A stretch of DNA of 64,000 bases from Sphingobacterium sp. R2 (lineage in GTDB: Bacteria; Bacteroidota; Bacteroidia; Sphingobacteriales; Sphingobacteriaceae), in contig NZ_CP142884.1 in assembly GCF_040760075.1 (NCBI RefSeq), positions 1,674,001 through 1,738,000 of the forward strand. Direction: 5' to 3'. The notes under the pieces are model-generated. The model made no database searches, was not told the origin of the DNA, and worked only from the letters and a program-made list of their open reading frames with translations. Below are positions 55,279 through 63,622 of the stretch, piece after piece. How positions within the stretch are numbered: position 1 is the stretch's first letter; every line of letters begins with the position of its first letter. The translations under genes and the position numbers were made by a program.

Positions 55279-55286
55279 CAAAGATA
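55279..55286 (-). promoter_or_regulatory. -7 promoter box of ribH, very short leader
   Basis: Minus-strand TATCTTTG (55286-55279) is an exact -7 consensus, with 8 nt before the ribH ATG at 55270. A TTTG at 55306-55303 lies at about 22 bp distance and inside the preceding terminator. Confidence 0.55.
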
Positions 55287-55301
55287 GTATTTTAGATGGT
55301 C

Positions 55302-55338
55302 ACAAAAAAAGAGGCTATCAAATAGCCTCTTTTTTTGT
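55302..55338 (-). terminator. terminator between the TPR gene and ribH
   Basis: A perfect 17-bp inverted repeat (55302-55318 with 55322-55338, loop CAA) with seven A's and seven T's at its ends. It can work on either strand; only the minus strand has a gene ending before it, 12 bp upstream. Confidence 0.88.
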
Positions 55339-55349
55339 GTTGTTATCTC

Positions 55350-56021
55350 TTATAAATGTGCCTGTACGCGGCCTAATAAACCATCAATTGTGCTGGCCTC
55401 TTGGCTTTCAGGAAAATCTGTCTTAATCTTTTTATAGGCAGTCTCTGCACCTTTATAATCATTTTGTGCTTCATAAACAAGGCCTAATTTTTTTAAAAAC
55501 ATCGGTGTAGTATATGAATTGCTCGATTTTTCGGAAGCTTGTTTATAGTAATCAGCAGCTTTTTTGTAGTCTTTTAACTCTGAGTATGCATCACCTGTTA
55601 AACCAATTACCAAAGGGTCTAGAATTTGGCTTCCCGTAGGAGAATATTTTTCGAGTGCTTTTACAGCCTCTTCAAATTTACCTTGGCGCAAATACAACCC
55701 GCCTAAATAAGCATTCGCTATATTTGCCGATTTTGTATTCGAATATTCATCCGCAATTTGTTTAAATCCAAGAAATGAACCATCTCCCATGATTGCTTTG
55801 TTTTGCAAAGAATCGATTGTGGCAAGCTGTTCAGCTTTATACATACGGTTCGAAGCTTCTTCTGCTCTCGGATCTAGATACAGCTTTTGATATCCAAAAT
55901 AAAGTAAGATCAATACAACGATACCACCTAAAATGAACACTACGCTTTTTTGGTTATCTTGGAAAAAAGATCCTTTTGAAGGTTTGAAACCTTGATTTGT
56001 ATTATTTGTGTTTTTAGACAT
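55350..56021 (-). CDS. tetratricopeptide-repeat membrane-anchored protein
   Basis: A 223-residue protein with a short cytosolic N-terminus, one transmembrane helix (VVFILGGIVVLILLYFGYQKL, about 28-48), and a C-terminal TPR region of about four repeats (AYLGGLYLRQGKFEEAVKAL, GDAYSELKDYKKAADYYKQA, LGLVYEAQNDYKGAETAYKK). The plan resembles YfgM-like anchored TPR proteins that work with periplasmic chaperones. Function here is not known. It is a single gene with its own promoter and terminator. Confidence 0.85.
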   Translation of the reverse strand: MSKNTNNTNQGFKPSKGSFFQDNQKSVVFILGGIVVLILLYFGYQKLYLDPRAEEASNRMYKAEQLATIDSLQNKAIMGDGSFLGFKQIADEYSNTKSANIANAYLGGLYLRQGKFEEAVKALEKYSPTGSQILDPLVIGLTGDAYSELKDYKKAADYYKQASEKSSNSYTTPMFLKKLGLVYEAQNDYKGAETAYKKIKTDFPESQEASTIDGLLGRVQAHL

Positions 56022-56045
56022 TACTAATCAGTAAAATATGGATTG

Positions 56046-56075
56046 CAAAAATACACTTTTCGAGTAAAAATACAA
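56046..56075 (-). promoter_or_regulatory. promoter of the TPR gene
   Basis: Minus-strand TATTTTTG (56053-56046) is an exact -7 consensus with TTG (56075-56073) about 25 bp upstream. The leader would be about 20 nt. Confidence 0.65.
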
Positions 56076-56104
56076 GTATTTTGCAATTTTAAAGTGAATT
56101 AAGT

Positions 56105-58024
56105 TTAGTTTTCTGACTTATTTGATAATTCGATTTCTCGATCCAGTTGCTCGTAGATCGAATTTTTGCTTTTGAATTCGGGTACAATGATTTTCATTTG
56201 ATACACGACTTCGTTTTTGTTTTGCGTTGCCAATCGTTGCTGCAGTTTTTGGATCTTCATGAGCACACTGTCATAATTATTTTCTCTCACTTTGGCAATC
56301 ATAATTTTTTCATGGTGAGTCGGTAGGGTGTTTTCTAAATCATTTAATAATTCCTCATACAGCTTTTCTCCGGGGCGCAATCCTGTAAACTTTATTTCAA
56401 TATCTTCATTTGGTTTGAATCCTGAAAGACGAATCATTTTCTTAGCTAATTCGACTATTTTCACAGATTTTCCCATATCGAATACAAAAATTTCGCCGCC
56501 TTGTCCCATCGTCCCAGCTTCAAGAACCAATCGGCATGCTTCGGGAATGGTCATAAAATATCGGGTAATTTCTGGATGGGTAACTGTTACAGGGCCACCT
56601 TTTTGAATTTGATCTCTGAATCGTGGAATTACGGAGCCATTTGAACCCAGCACGTTTCCAAAGCGTGTCGTAATAAATTTAGTATGGATACTATCTTGCA
56701 ATGATGCTTCCAAATGATTGTTCAATGACTGGACGTAAATTTCAGCAATCCGTTTCGTTGCTCCCATGATGTTGGTGGGATTGACCGCTTTGTCCGTAGA
56801 GACAAAAACAAATTTTTCAACTTGAAACTCAACGGCTAAATCAGCAAGATTTTTTGTTCCCATCACATTCGTTTGTACCGCTTCCAATGGATGGTTTTCC
56901 ATCATCGGCACATGTTTATAGGCTGCTGCGTGATAAACATAGTGTGGTTTGAACGTTTCAAAAAGTAATTGCATCCTTTTTGAACTTCGGACATCGGCTA
57001 TGTAAGTATGATATACTTGATTTGGAAATTCATCTTGAAGATCGAGTTGGAGATTATGTAAGGGGGACTCCGCCTGATCACACAGTATAATCATCTGTGG
57101 TTCGTATCTTCCCAATTGGGTTGCGATCTCACTTCCAATAGAGCCCGCAGCACCAGTGACCAATATCCTTTTGCCTTTCGTTTGGCTGAGGATGTGATCA
57201 TCGTTGATCTTTATAGGTGCCCTTTCCAATAAATCTTCAATTTTTATTTTTTGGATCTGATTGGGATTAAGGTCGCCATTCATAATTTTCTTAACTGGGG
57301 GCAGCGTTAATATATTAACATTTTTTTCCAGCGCGACGTCAGTGATTTCATTTTTGCGGTCCGAAGGAATATTGTGCGAAGCAATAATGACCTCCTCGAC
57401 ATTTAACGTTTTGATCAGGTGGCTGAACTTCTGCGAAGAATATATCTTCGTTCCATCAATTACCTTATTTATTTTTTGTTCGTTATCATCTAAAAATCCT
57501 ACAATGGCATTTTTGGATCTTACATCATGGTCTAATGTTCTTTTTACAGCAATTCCCAAGTCGCCTGCTCCATAGATCAGCGTTTTTTTTCTGGAGCCAC
57601 TAGCTTTTTTTGTGTATAGAAAGAAAATCTTAATAATCGTTCGATAGACTGTTAAAATTAGAAATGAAAAGAGGGCAAAGAAAATAATGAGGGCAGTTGG
57701 GATGTTACGCTCGATCTCATTTGCTTGGATTATTATTTTTATAACAAGGAGGATGAAAACACTAAATGTTATCGTCGATAATATACGTATGGAATCGATC
57801 GCACTTGTGTAACGAACTATTCCGGTATACATTTTAAAAAGGTAGAATGAAAAAGAGCATACACCTATAAATAAAATATAGCGTATACTAAAATCAATGT
57901 CAAGCAGAAAAGCGAAGTCAAAATCATAGTAAATGACATTTGCGAGCAGATAGGCGATGGATACGCTAAAGATGTCCAATAAAAAAATGATCCACCGCGG
58001 CACTATATTTACTTTACTGAGCAT
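56105..58024 (-). CDS. membrane nucleotide-sugar 4,6-dehydratase/epimerase (WbpM/PglF/CapD-like)
   Basis: A 639-residue inner-membrane enzyme. Four transmembrane helices (about 10-135), then a CoA-binding-like Rossmann domain (KTLIYGAGDLGIAV), and a second extended SDR domain from about 285 (ILVTGAAGSIGSEIATQLG). The active-site stretch FVSTDKAVNPTNIMGATKR has Met where classical SDRs have Tyr, as in the UDP-GlcNAc 4,6-dehydratases PglF and WbpM. It probably makes a deoxy-amino sugar precursor for O-antigen, capsule or glycoprotein. The ATG at 58024 is preferred: a clear promoter lies between it and the longer reading from 58093. Confidence 0.92.
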   Translation of the reverse strand: MLSKVNIVPRWIIFLLDIFSVSIAYLLANVIYYDFDFAFLLDIDFSIRYILFIGVCSFSFYLFKMYTGIVRYTSAIDSIRILSTITFSVFILLVIKIIIQANEIERNIPTALIIFFALFSFLILTVYRTIIKIFFLYTKKASGSRKKTLIYGAGDLGIAVKRTLDHDVRSKNAIVGFLDDNEQKINKVIDGTKIYSSQKFSHLIKTLNVEEVIIASHNIPSDRKNEITDVALEKNVNILTLPPVKKIMNGDLNPNQIQKIKIEDLLERAPIKINDDHILSQTKGKRILVTGAAGSIGSEIATQLGRYEPQMIILCDQAESPLHNLQLDLQDEFPNQVYHTYIADVRSSKRMQLLFETFKPHYVYHAAAYKHVPMMENHPLEAVQTNVMGTKNLADLAVEFQVEKFVFVSTDKAVNPTNIMGATKRIAEIYVQSLNNHLEASLQDSIHTKFITTRFGNVLGSNGSVIPRFRDQIQKGGPVTVTHPEITRYFMTIPEACRLVLEAGTMGQGGEIFVFDMGKSVKIVELAKKMIRLSGFKPNEDIEIKFTGLRPGEKLYEELLNDLENTLPTHHEKIMIAKVRENNYDSVLMKIQKLQQRLATQNKNEVVYQMKIIVPEFKSKNSIYEQLDREIELSNKSEN

Positions 58025-58048
58025 GGTATTATATCTGATTAATTTAGA

Positions 58049-58078
58049 CAAATGTAGATAAATTTGTTTCATTCCAAA
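58049..58078 (-). promoter_or_regulatory. promoter of the nucleotide-sugar dehydratase gene
   Basis: Minus-strand TACATTTG (58056-58049) is an exact -7 consensus with TTTG (58078-58075) upstream at about 24 bp between centres. It puts the transcript start near 58042, just before the ATG at 58024. Confidence 0.65.
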
Positions 58079-58104
58079 GGTGTGCCAAACCAAATTTATC
58101 TTCG

Positions 58105-58136
58105 TTTGATAAGATTGATTATTTATTGTAATTTTA
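58105..58136 (+). promoter_or_regulatory. promoter of the alanine dehydrogenase gene
   Basis: TTTG at 58105-58108 and TAATTTTA at 58129-58136 (-7 box with the last base changed), 26 bp between centres. The leader would be about 15 nt. The divergent promoter lies 27 bp away. Confidence 0.55.
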
Positions 58137-58157
58137 GCTAACGATCAATTTGACAAG

Positions 58158-59369
58158 ATGAATGAGTTAGGGAAGCTTGCTAGTCAGGCTATGATTTCTC
58201 CAAAAGAGATGCTTTTTGAAAAGAAAAAGAATGCAAAAAGTTTATTTATAGGGATTCCAAAAGAGATCTCGCTACAGGAAAAGCGGATATGTTTAACACC
58301 ATTAGCGGTTGCATTATTGGTAGAGAATGGGCACGACGTTATCATTGAGACGGGGGCAGGGAGTGGAGCCAACTTTTTAGATCATCATTATAGTGAACAA
58401 GGGGCTCGGATCGTTTCGTCTCGCGAAGAAGTATACCAAGCGGATTTGATTATAAAGGTCGGTAGTCCTACTGCGGCGGAAGTAAAGTTGATGAAAGAAC
58501 GCCAACTTTTATTGTCTTCTCAGCAGCCCTCACTCATGAGCCTGGATGTCTTAAAGGCATTAATGCATAAAAAGATTACAGCAATTTCTTATGAGTATTT
58601 AAGAGACGAGGGCGGGTGTCTAGCGGTGGTTAGGGCCATGAGCGAAATTGTTGGGGCGACGGCAACGCTGATTGCTGGCGAATATCTGAGTAATGCGTTT
58701 GGCGGAAAGGGGCTGATGTTAGGCGGTGTGACCGGGGTAGCCTCGACAGAAGTTGTTATTATCGGCGCTGGTACTGTTGGTGAACAAGCTGCCCGAACAG
58801 CTTTAGCTTTAGGCGCACAGGTAAAGGTTTTTGATAATTCCATATATAAACTTAGACGTTTACAGAACAATCTTGGTAGCCGTGTGTTTACATCTGTTAT
58901 ACAGCCAATTATTTTAAATAAAGCTGTTATCAGTTCAGACGTTGTGATTGGTGCTTTGCGGGCGCGCAATGGAAGGTCTTCTTGTTTGATTTCGGAGGAA
59001 ACGGTATCTAAAATGAAGCCCAACTCTGTTGTTATAGATGTAAGTATCGATCAGGGCGGGAATTTTGAAACGTCAGAAGTCACTTCACATGATCAACCCG
59101 TTTTCCGAAAATTTGATGTTATTCATTACTGTGTTCCGAATATCGCTTCTCGGGTGGCACGAACAGCAACTTATGCCATGAGTAATATTTTTACTTCAAT
59201 TTTGCTCGATTTTGCTGAGCTTGGCGGATTGAAAAACGCAATTTGGAAAAATCCCGGAATCCGAAGTTCCATTTATTTGTATCAAGGTAATCTTACAAAT
59301 GCTGATATGGCATCAAGGTTTAATATGACTGCAAAAGATTTGGATCTTTTAGTCGTTTCTTCATTATAA
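58158..59369 (+). CDS. ald: alanine dehydrogenase
   Basis: A 403-residue NAD-dependent enzyme of the alanine dehydrogenase/transhydrogenase family, converting L-alanine to pyruvate and ammonia or the reverse. After a short N-terminal extension (about 25 residues) comes IGIPKEISLQEKRICLTP, the conserved first strand with the substrate-binding Arg/Lys, then VEVVIIGAGTVGEQAART-like dinucleotide fold at about 200 (GAGTVG from Gly203) and VIDVSIDQGGNFETSEVTSH. The C-terminus differs from classical Ald, as is usual for Bacteroidota. A related lysine-biosynthesis or transhydrogenase-like role cannot be excluded. Confidence 0.88.
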   Translation: MNELGKLASQAMISPKEMLFEKKKNAKSLFIGIPKEISLQEKRICLTPLAVALLVENGHDVIIETGAGSGANFLDHHYSEQGARIVSSREEVYQADLIIKVGSPTAAEVKLMKERQLLLSSQQPSLMSLDVLKALMHKKITAISYEYLRDEGGCLAVVRAMSEIVGATATLIAGEYLSNAFGGKGLMLGGVTGVASTEVVIIGAGTVGEQAARTALALGAQVKVFDNSIYKLRRLQNNLGSRVFTSVIQPIILNKAVISSDVVIGALRARNGRSSCLISEETVSKMKPNSVVIDVSIDQGGNFETSEVTSHDQPVFRKFDVIHYCVPNIASRVARTATYAMSNIFTSILLDFAELGGLKNAIWKNPGIRSSIYLYQGNLTNADMASRFNMTAKDLDLLVVSSL

Positions 59370-59449
59370 ACCAGGGGTATACAGTTCATATTTGCTACAT
59401 CTTTTCGAGTCGATGTGGTCTGGAACTCTCTTTTAAAATACTATATTTA

Positions 59450-60301
59450 ATGAAAAGAATTTTTATGATTTTATGTTCGTTGATTTCACTCGCTAAGGCG
59501 CAGGAAGTAATCAATCTTTATGTAGATTCCATTCCAAATTCGACGGATAAAGCGCAAGTGAATTTAGAAAAAAATGTTCCCAGGTTGTTTGCTTATCCGG
59601 CAGATAAAAGTAGCGCTAAAAATATCGCTGTACTGGTAATCCCGGGAGGTGGGTATTCGCATATTGCTATGGATCATGAAGGACATGCTGTCGCTAAAGA
59701 ACTCGTAAAAAATGGTTATTCGGCTTTTGTTTTACAATACCGTTTACCTTCGCCAAATATTATGCGTAACAAATCAATAGGACCTCTTCAAGATGCTCAG
59801 CGGGCGGTTCAACTGATTAGAACGTTGCACCCTGAACTTCGCAAGGTTGGCGTTATTGGCTTTTCTGCTGGCGGGCATTTGGCCTCTACTTTAATTACCC
59901 AATTCAAGAAGGACTATATAGCAAATTCTACACATGTATCCCTAAGACCTGATTTTGCTGGATTAATTTATCCGGTCATCTCCATGAATAATGATATCAC
60001 GCACAGAGGGTCAAGGATTAATCTGATCGGAGAAAACCCTTCGGAAGATTTGGTCAGATCATTTTCTTCTGAATTACAGGTCTCTCCGGAAGTTTGCCCG
60101 GTTTTCTTTGTACATGCCAAAGACGATATGGCTGTACCGATAGAAAACAGTTATCGGATGATTGCTGCTTTGGACAAAGCAAAAGTGCCCAACAAGCTTT
60201 ATGTCTTTGAGCAGGGGGGACATGGTTTTGGATTAATTAATAAAACTTCGGATAAATTATGGTTTGACGCATTTTTGTCCTGGCTAGCTACACTGGATTA
60301 G
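59450..60301 (+). CDS. alpha/beta hydrolase, BD-FAE/acetyl-esterase-like
   Basis: A 283-residue exported esterase with a signal peptide (ending near LAKAQ). The alpha/beta hydrolase core shows the oxyanion region VIPGGGYSHIAMDHEG, the nucleophile elbow IGFSAGGHLAS with Ser139, the Asp region VFFVHAKDDMAVPIENSYR and the His in FEQGGHGFGL. The HGGG-like VIPGGGY and this layout fit acetyl-xylan-esterase or carbohydrate-esterase-like hydrolases. The substrate is unknown; de-acetylation of imported sugars is a fair guess. It ends 9 bp before the convergent ABC ATPase gene. Confidence 0.87.
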   Translation: MKRIFMILCSLISLAKAQEVINLYVDSIPNSTDKAQVNLEKNVPRLFAYPADKSSAKNIAVLVIPGGGYSHIAMDHEGHAVAKELVKNGYSAFVLQYRLPSPNIMRNKSIGPLQDAQRAVQLIRTLHPELRKVGVIGFSAGGHLASTLITQFKKDYIANSTHVSLRPDFAGLIYPVISMNNDITHRGSRINLIGENPSEDLVRSFSSELQVSPEVCPVFFVHAKDDMAVPIENSYRMIAALDKAKVPNKLYVFEQGGHGFGLINKTSDKLWFDAFLSWLATLD

Positions 60302-60310
60302 GATATCAAA

Positions 60311-61357
60311 TTAATGGTCAAAAGAAATCCAATGGGATATTGTCAGATCAACTGTTTGTTGTTTTGACGGAATGATTTGAGAAGTCCTAATGGTATGTAA
60401 GTTGATTACATTATTGCTGACAACAATTTCATAATAAAATCCTCGGAATCGCACATCCTTGACAAAAAAAGTGGACTCTTGTGAAGAACTTATTGAAATC
60501 CATTCCTGATGGATTGCTATAGGTTTTTCGGTTGTTATCCCTAAGCTTTGAGCTTGCTGGACATTCAAGATATTACTTTTTGCCAACAATTGGGCGGTAT
60601 AAGGGTGCGAAGGATTGTCATAGAGTTGATGTGGGTTATTTTGATCTAGAATTTTACCTTCTTTCATCACGATAAGATTATCAGCTAAAGCAAGTACTTC
60701 AGTCGGATCGTGAGAAACGAGGATAACAGTTAGCCCAGTTTCTTTAACGATATCCTTTATATCTTGTTGGAGCGTGTCGCGAAAAGAGGCGTCAACCTGA
60801 TTAAAGGGTTCATCCATAAGTAAAACTTCGGGCTCATTGATGAGCGCACGGCAGATTGCAACGCGCTGCTTTTCTCCGCCACTGATATCTGCTACTCTTT
60901 TTCGCCCAAGGTGGTCTATGCGAAGACGTTGCAGTATTTCCGCAGTTTTATCTTGTTTACGTTTGATATTTGTATTTGGCAATTGCGATGCAACATTGTC
61001 CCACACGTTGGCATATGTATTTAAATCGTCAAAACCCTGCGAGACTAATTTCATCGCATCGTGACCGGGAATTAACTTATCTTTGCGTGTAGGTACCTGC
61101 CAGCCTTTATAGCGCACCACACCTTCTGTGGGTTCCAATAATCCGTATATAAGCCTCAACAAGGTACTTTTCCCACTTCCGGACTCACCGATAATCGCGG
61201 TTATTTTTCCTTCTTCAATGTCGAAGGAACTGTTTTCGACAGCAAATTGCATGCTGTTCTCATGAAAGGAAAAGCTAAGATTTTCGGCGTGTATAGCAGA
61301 TAAACCAGGCACATGAATATCAGATGGAATATATTGACAAGAGGATGATTGAGCCAT
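60311..61357 (-). CDS. ABC transporter ATPase, PotA-like, without local permease
   Basis: A 348-residue ATP-binding subunit. Walker A GESGSGKST (from about residue 57), Q-loop LVSQGFDDLN, signature ISGGEKQRVAICRAL, Walker B VLLMDEPFNQVDAS, and switch His in VILVSHDPTEVLALAD. The C-terminal 100 residues resemble a TOBE-type extension as in polyamine, iron or molybdate importers. No permease or binding protein gene is adjacent. It lies 21 bp downstream of tsaE, which itself follows porX. ATG at 61357 is used in place of a TTG four codons earlier. Confidence 0.85.
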   Translation of the reverse strand: MAQSSSCQYIPSDIHVPGLSAIHAENLSFSFHENSMQFAVENSSFDIEEGKITAIIGESGSGKSTLLRLIYGLLEPTEGVVRYKGWQVPTRKDKLIPGHDAMKLVSQGFDDLNTYANVWDNVASQLPNTNIKRKQDKTAEILQRLRIDHLGRKRVADISGGEKQRVAICRALINEPEVLLMDEPFNQVDASFRDTLQQDIKDIVKETGLTVILVSHDPTEVLALADNLIVMKEGKILDQNNPHQLYDNPSHPYTAQLLAKSNILNVQQAQSLGITTEKPIAIHQEWISISSSQESTFFVKDVRFRGFYYEIVVSNNVINLHTIRTSQIIPSKQQTVDLTISHWISFDH

Positions 61358-61378
61358 ATTGGGGGTCAAAAAAGTAAG

Positions 61379-61789
61379 TTAATGAATAGAGATTTGACGT
61401 GTTGTTGCATCTATGATGCTGATGTGTATTTCCTTTGCTTCTTCAGGAAGTAAATTGGGGATTTTTTCTGGCCACTCCACAAAGCAGTATGCTCCTGAAT
61501 AAAAGTATTCCTCGTAGCCAAAATCAAATGCCTCCTGTTCGTCTTTGATACGGTAAAAATCGAAATGATATACGGGGCCAATAGCAGATTCGTATTCATT
61601 GACGATGGAGAATGTCGGGCTCGATGTGCTGTCTTGGACATTTAATTGTTCGCAGAGGTGTTTTACAAAAGTTGTTTTCCCTGCCCCCATTGGACCATAT
61701 AGCAAAAAAATGCGATCCTCCGGAAAACTGGTTAAAAGTGTTTCAGCTGCTTGCGATAAATCTGCTATCGAATTTACAATAATTTCCAT
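61379..61789 (-). CDS. tsaE: tRNA threonylcarbamoyladenosine synthesis ATPase
   Basis: A 136-residue P-loop ATPase needed with TsaB, TsaC and TsaD for t6A37 synthesis. Walker A LLYGPMGAGKTTFVKHL (about 30-46), SSPTFSIVNEYES (conserved S-P-T-F), VYHFDFYRIKDEQEAFDFGY (the YH-x-D-x-Y-R motif), and FVEWPEKI near the C-terminus. All typical for the family, and length is normal. It lies 12 bp after porX. Confidence 0.95.
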   Translation of the reverse strand: MEIIVNSIADLSQAAETLLTSFPEDRIFLLYGPMGAGKTTFVKHLCEQLNVQDSTSSPTFSIVNEYESAIGPVYHFDFYRIKDEQEAFDFGYEEYFYSGAYCFVEWPEKIPNLLPEEAKEIHISIIDATTRQISIH

Positions 61790-61801
61790 GCTGCAAAATT
61801 A

Positions 61802-63355
61802 CTATTTCGGTAAGTATGTCGCAAAGGGGATAATCATTTCTTCCAAAGAGATCCCGCCATGTTGAAACGTTCCATTAAAGTAATTGACAAATTGGTTGTA
61901 GTTGTTCGGGTAGACAAAATAGGTGTCCTCCTTGGCAAATACGTAGGTTGAGCTCACGTGAAGTTTGGGCAATTGTGCTTCATGTGGGTTTTTGATAGCG
62001 AAGACGTCTTTGTCGATATAATTCAGATTTTTGCCCTGTTTATATCTTAAATTTGTATTTGTATTTCGATCCCCCACAATTTTACTTGGCTTTTTCACAC
62101 GGATTGTCCCATGGTCAGTGGTGATAATCACCCGAACCTTTTTTTGGGAGAGCCATTTGATCGCCTCTAATAAGGGGGAATGCTCGAACCAAGACAACGT
62201 GAGTGAACGGTATGCTGCCTCGTCGTTTGCTAATTCGCGAATCATAGAGCTATCTGTACGTGCATGAGATAGCATATCCACAAAATTATACACCAATGCA
62301 TTAAGCTGATTGTGCATTAAATTTCCGAGATTGTCTACAACGTCTTTTCCTTGTTCCAATGTCAGAATTTTTGTGTAAGAGTGTTTTATTGGCTTTCGAT
62401 AAAGGCGCTTAATCTGATCCTCCAAAAATTTATCCTCGTATAGATTTTTACCGCCTTCGTCTTCGTCGTTTTGCCACAATTTCGGAAAACGTTTTTCCAT
62501 TTCTAACGGGGTTAGTCCACTAAAAATAGCATTTCTAGCATATTGTGTTGCTGTTGGTAAAATACTGAAATAGTTTATTTCCTCCTCCAGTCTAAAATAG
62601 TCGGTGATGACTTCATTGATAATTTTCCATTGGTCAAACCGCAAGTTGTCTATTAAGAAGAAAAATGTAGGTACATCATCTTCCAGCGTAGGGAATACTT
62701 TTTTCTTAAACAACTGATGTGAGAGTATAGGGCCGTTTTCGGGACGATTAATCCAATGGATATAGTTATTCTCTATGAATTTTGAGAACTGCATGTTTGC
62801 TTCAGATTTTTGCATGGTCAGAATTTCATGCATATTATTATCTTCAAGTTTCTCTAGAGACAACTCCCAGTACACAAGCTTTTTGTATACTTCCGACCAT
62901 TGGTCGTAATCTAGGTTTTCGTTGAGAGTCATCCCCAAATTACGGAAGTCCTGCTGGTAGGCCATAGATGTTTTTTCATTGACGAGGCGCTTGTTTTCAG
63001 TCAATTTCTTTATGGTCATCAAGATCTGTTTGGGATTGACCGGCTTGATCAGGTAATCATCAATTTTAGAACCTATCGCATCTTCCATGACATGTTCTTC
63101 TTCATTTTTAGTGACCAGCACAATAGGTACAGAAGGATTGATAGACTTTAGTATACCGAGTGTTTCAAGTCCGGTCAGACCGGGCATATTCTCGTCTAAA
63201 AAAACGAGATGAAAAAAACCATTTTTAAAGGCTTCAACTGCATCATTTCCATTATTGACGGTGTCAACTTTATATCCTTTGCTTTCTAAAAATAGGATAT
63301 GTGGTTTTAGAAAGTCAATTTCATCATCAGCCCAGAGAATATGTGTTTTTTGCAT
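61802..63355 (-). CDS. porX: PorX: response regulator with PglZ/alkaline-phosphatase domain
   Basis: A 517-residue two-domain protein. Residues 1-125 are a CheY-like receiver with Asp54 in LVFLDENMPG as the phosphorylation site, and Lys in LIKPVNP. After a helical linker (about 125-205) the C-terminal PglZ-type alkaline-phosphatase domain has FFFLIDNLRFDQW (metal Asp), SILPTATQYARNAIFSG (Thr at about 270, nucleophile), and VIITTDHGTIRVKKP (metal Asp-His). PorX regulates and supports type IX secretion in Porphyromonas and Flavobacterium; its phosphatase domain acts on cyclic or linear oligonucleotides. It heads a minus-strand run with tsaE and an ABC ATPase. Confidence 0.95.
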   Translation of the reverse strand: MQKTHILWADDEIDFLKPHILFLESKGYKVDTVNNGNDAVEAFKNGFFHLVFLDENMPGLTGLETLGILKSINPSVPIVLVTKNEEEHVMEDAIGSKIDDYLIKPVNPKQILMTIKKLTENKRLVNEKTSMAYQQDFRNLGMTLNENLDYDQWSEVYKKLVYWELSLEKLEDNNMHEILTMQKSEANMQFSKFIENNYIHWINRPENGPILSHQLFKKKVFPTLEDDVPTFFFLIDNLRFDQWKIINEVITDYFRLEEEINYFSILPTATQYARNAIFSGLTPLEMEKRFPKLWQNDEDEGGKNLYEDKFLEDQIKRLYRKPIKHSYTKILTLEQGKDVVDNLGNLMHNQLNALVYNFVDMLSHARTDSSMIRELANDEAAYRSLTLSWFEHSPLLEAIKWLSQKKVRVIITTDHGTIRVKKPSKIVGDRNTNTNLRYKQGKNLNYIDKDVFAIKNPHEAQLPKLHVSSTYVFAKEDTYFVYPNNYNQFVNYFNGTFQHGGISLEEMIIPFATYLPK

Positions 63356-63519
63356 CTGCTATATATGTGTTTAATTACTAGAGGAGGACCGTGTTTCTAT
63401 GAATAGAATAGTGTAAAAGAACAACTCTTACCTATTTAACGGATTTTTGATCTCATGCTAACTTAAGCAAATATCGTGCTTTAGATTTTATTTTTAACAT
63501 TTCTTAACGATGAACTAAC

Positions 63520-63527
63520 TATCTTTG
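63520..63527 (+). promoter_or_regulatory. -7 promoter box of the HD-domain gene
   Basis: TATCTTTG is an exact -7 consensus. The -33 box is unclear. The gene starts 96 bp later at TTG 63623. The stretch 63356-63519 shows nothing else. Confidence 0.45.
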
Positions 63528-63622
63528 TTTTAAGTTTATACTGATGTTAACCCAGCGTTCAGGATTTAAGAGCCAGGTTTCATAATTTATAGTGTTGATG
63601 ATTGCCTTAATTTGTCGCCACC

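Noticed and set aside
57261..57575. 104-codon open frame on the + strand
   Set aside because: Antisense to the nucleotide-sugar dehydratase gene, with no domain or promoter.
58025..58093. Longer start of the nucleotide-sugar dehydratase at 58093
   Set aside because: A -7/-33 promoter lies between this start and the ATG at 58024, so the extra residues would not be transcribed.
58589..59023. 144-codon open frame on the minus strand
   Set aside because: Antisense to alanine dehydrogenase, including its dinucleotide-binding motif; an alanine/proline-rich shadow reading.
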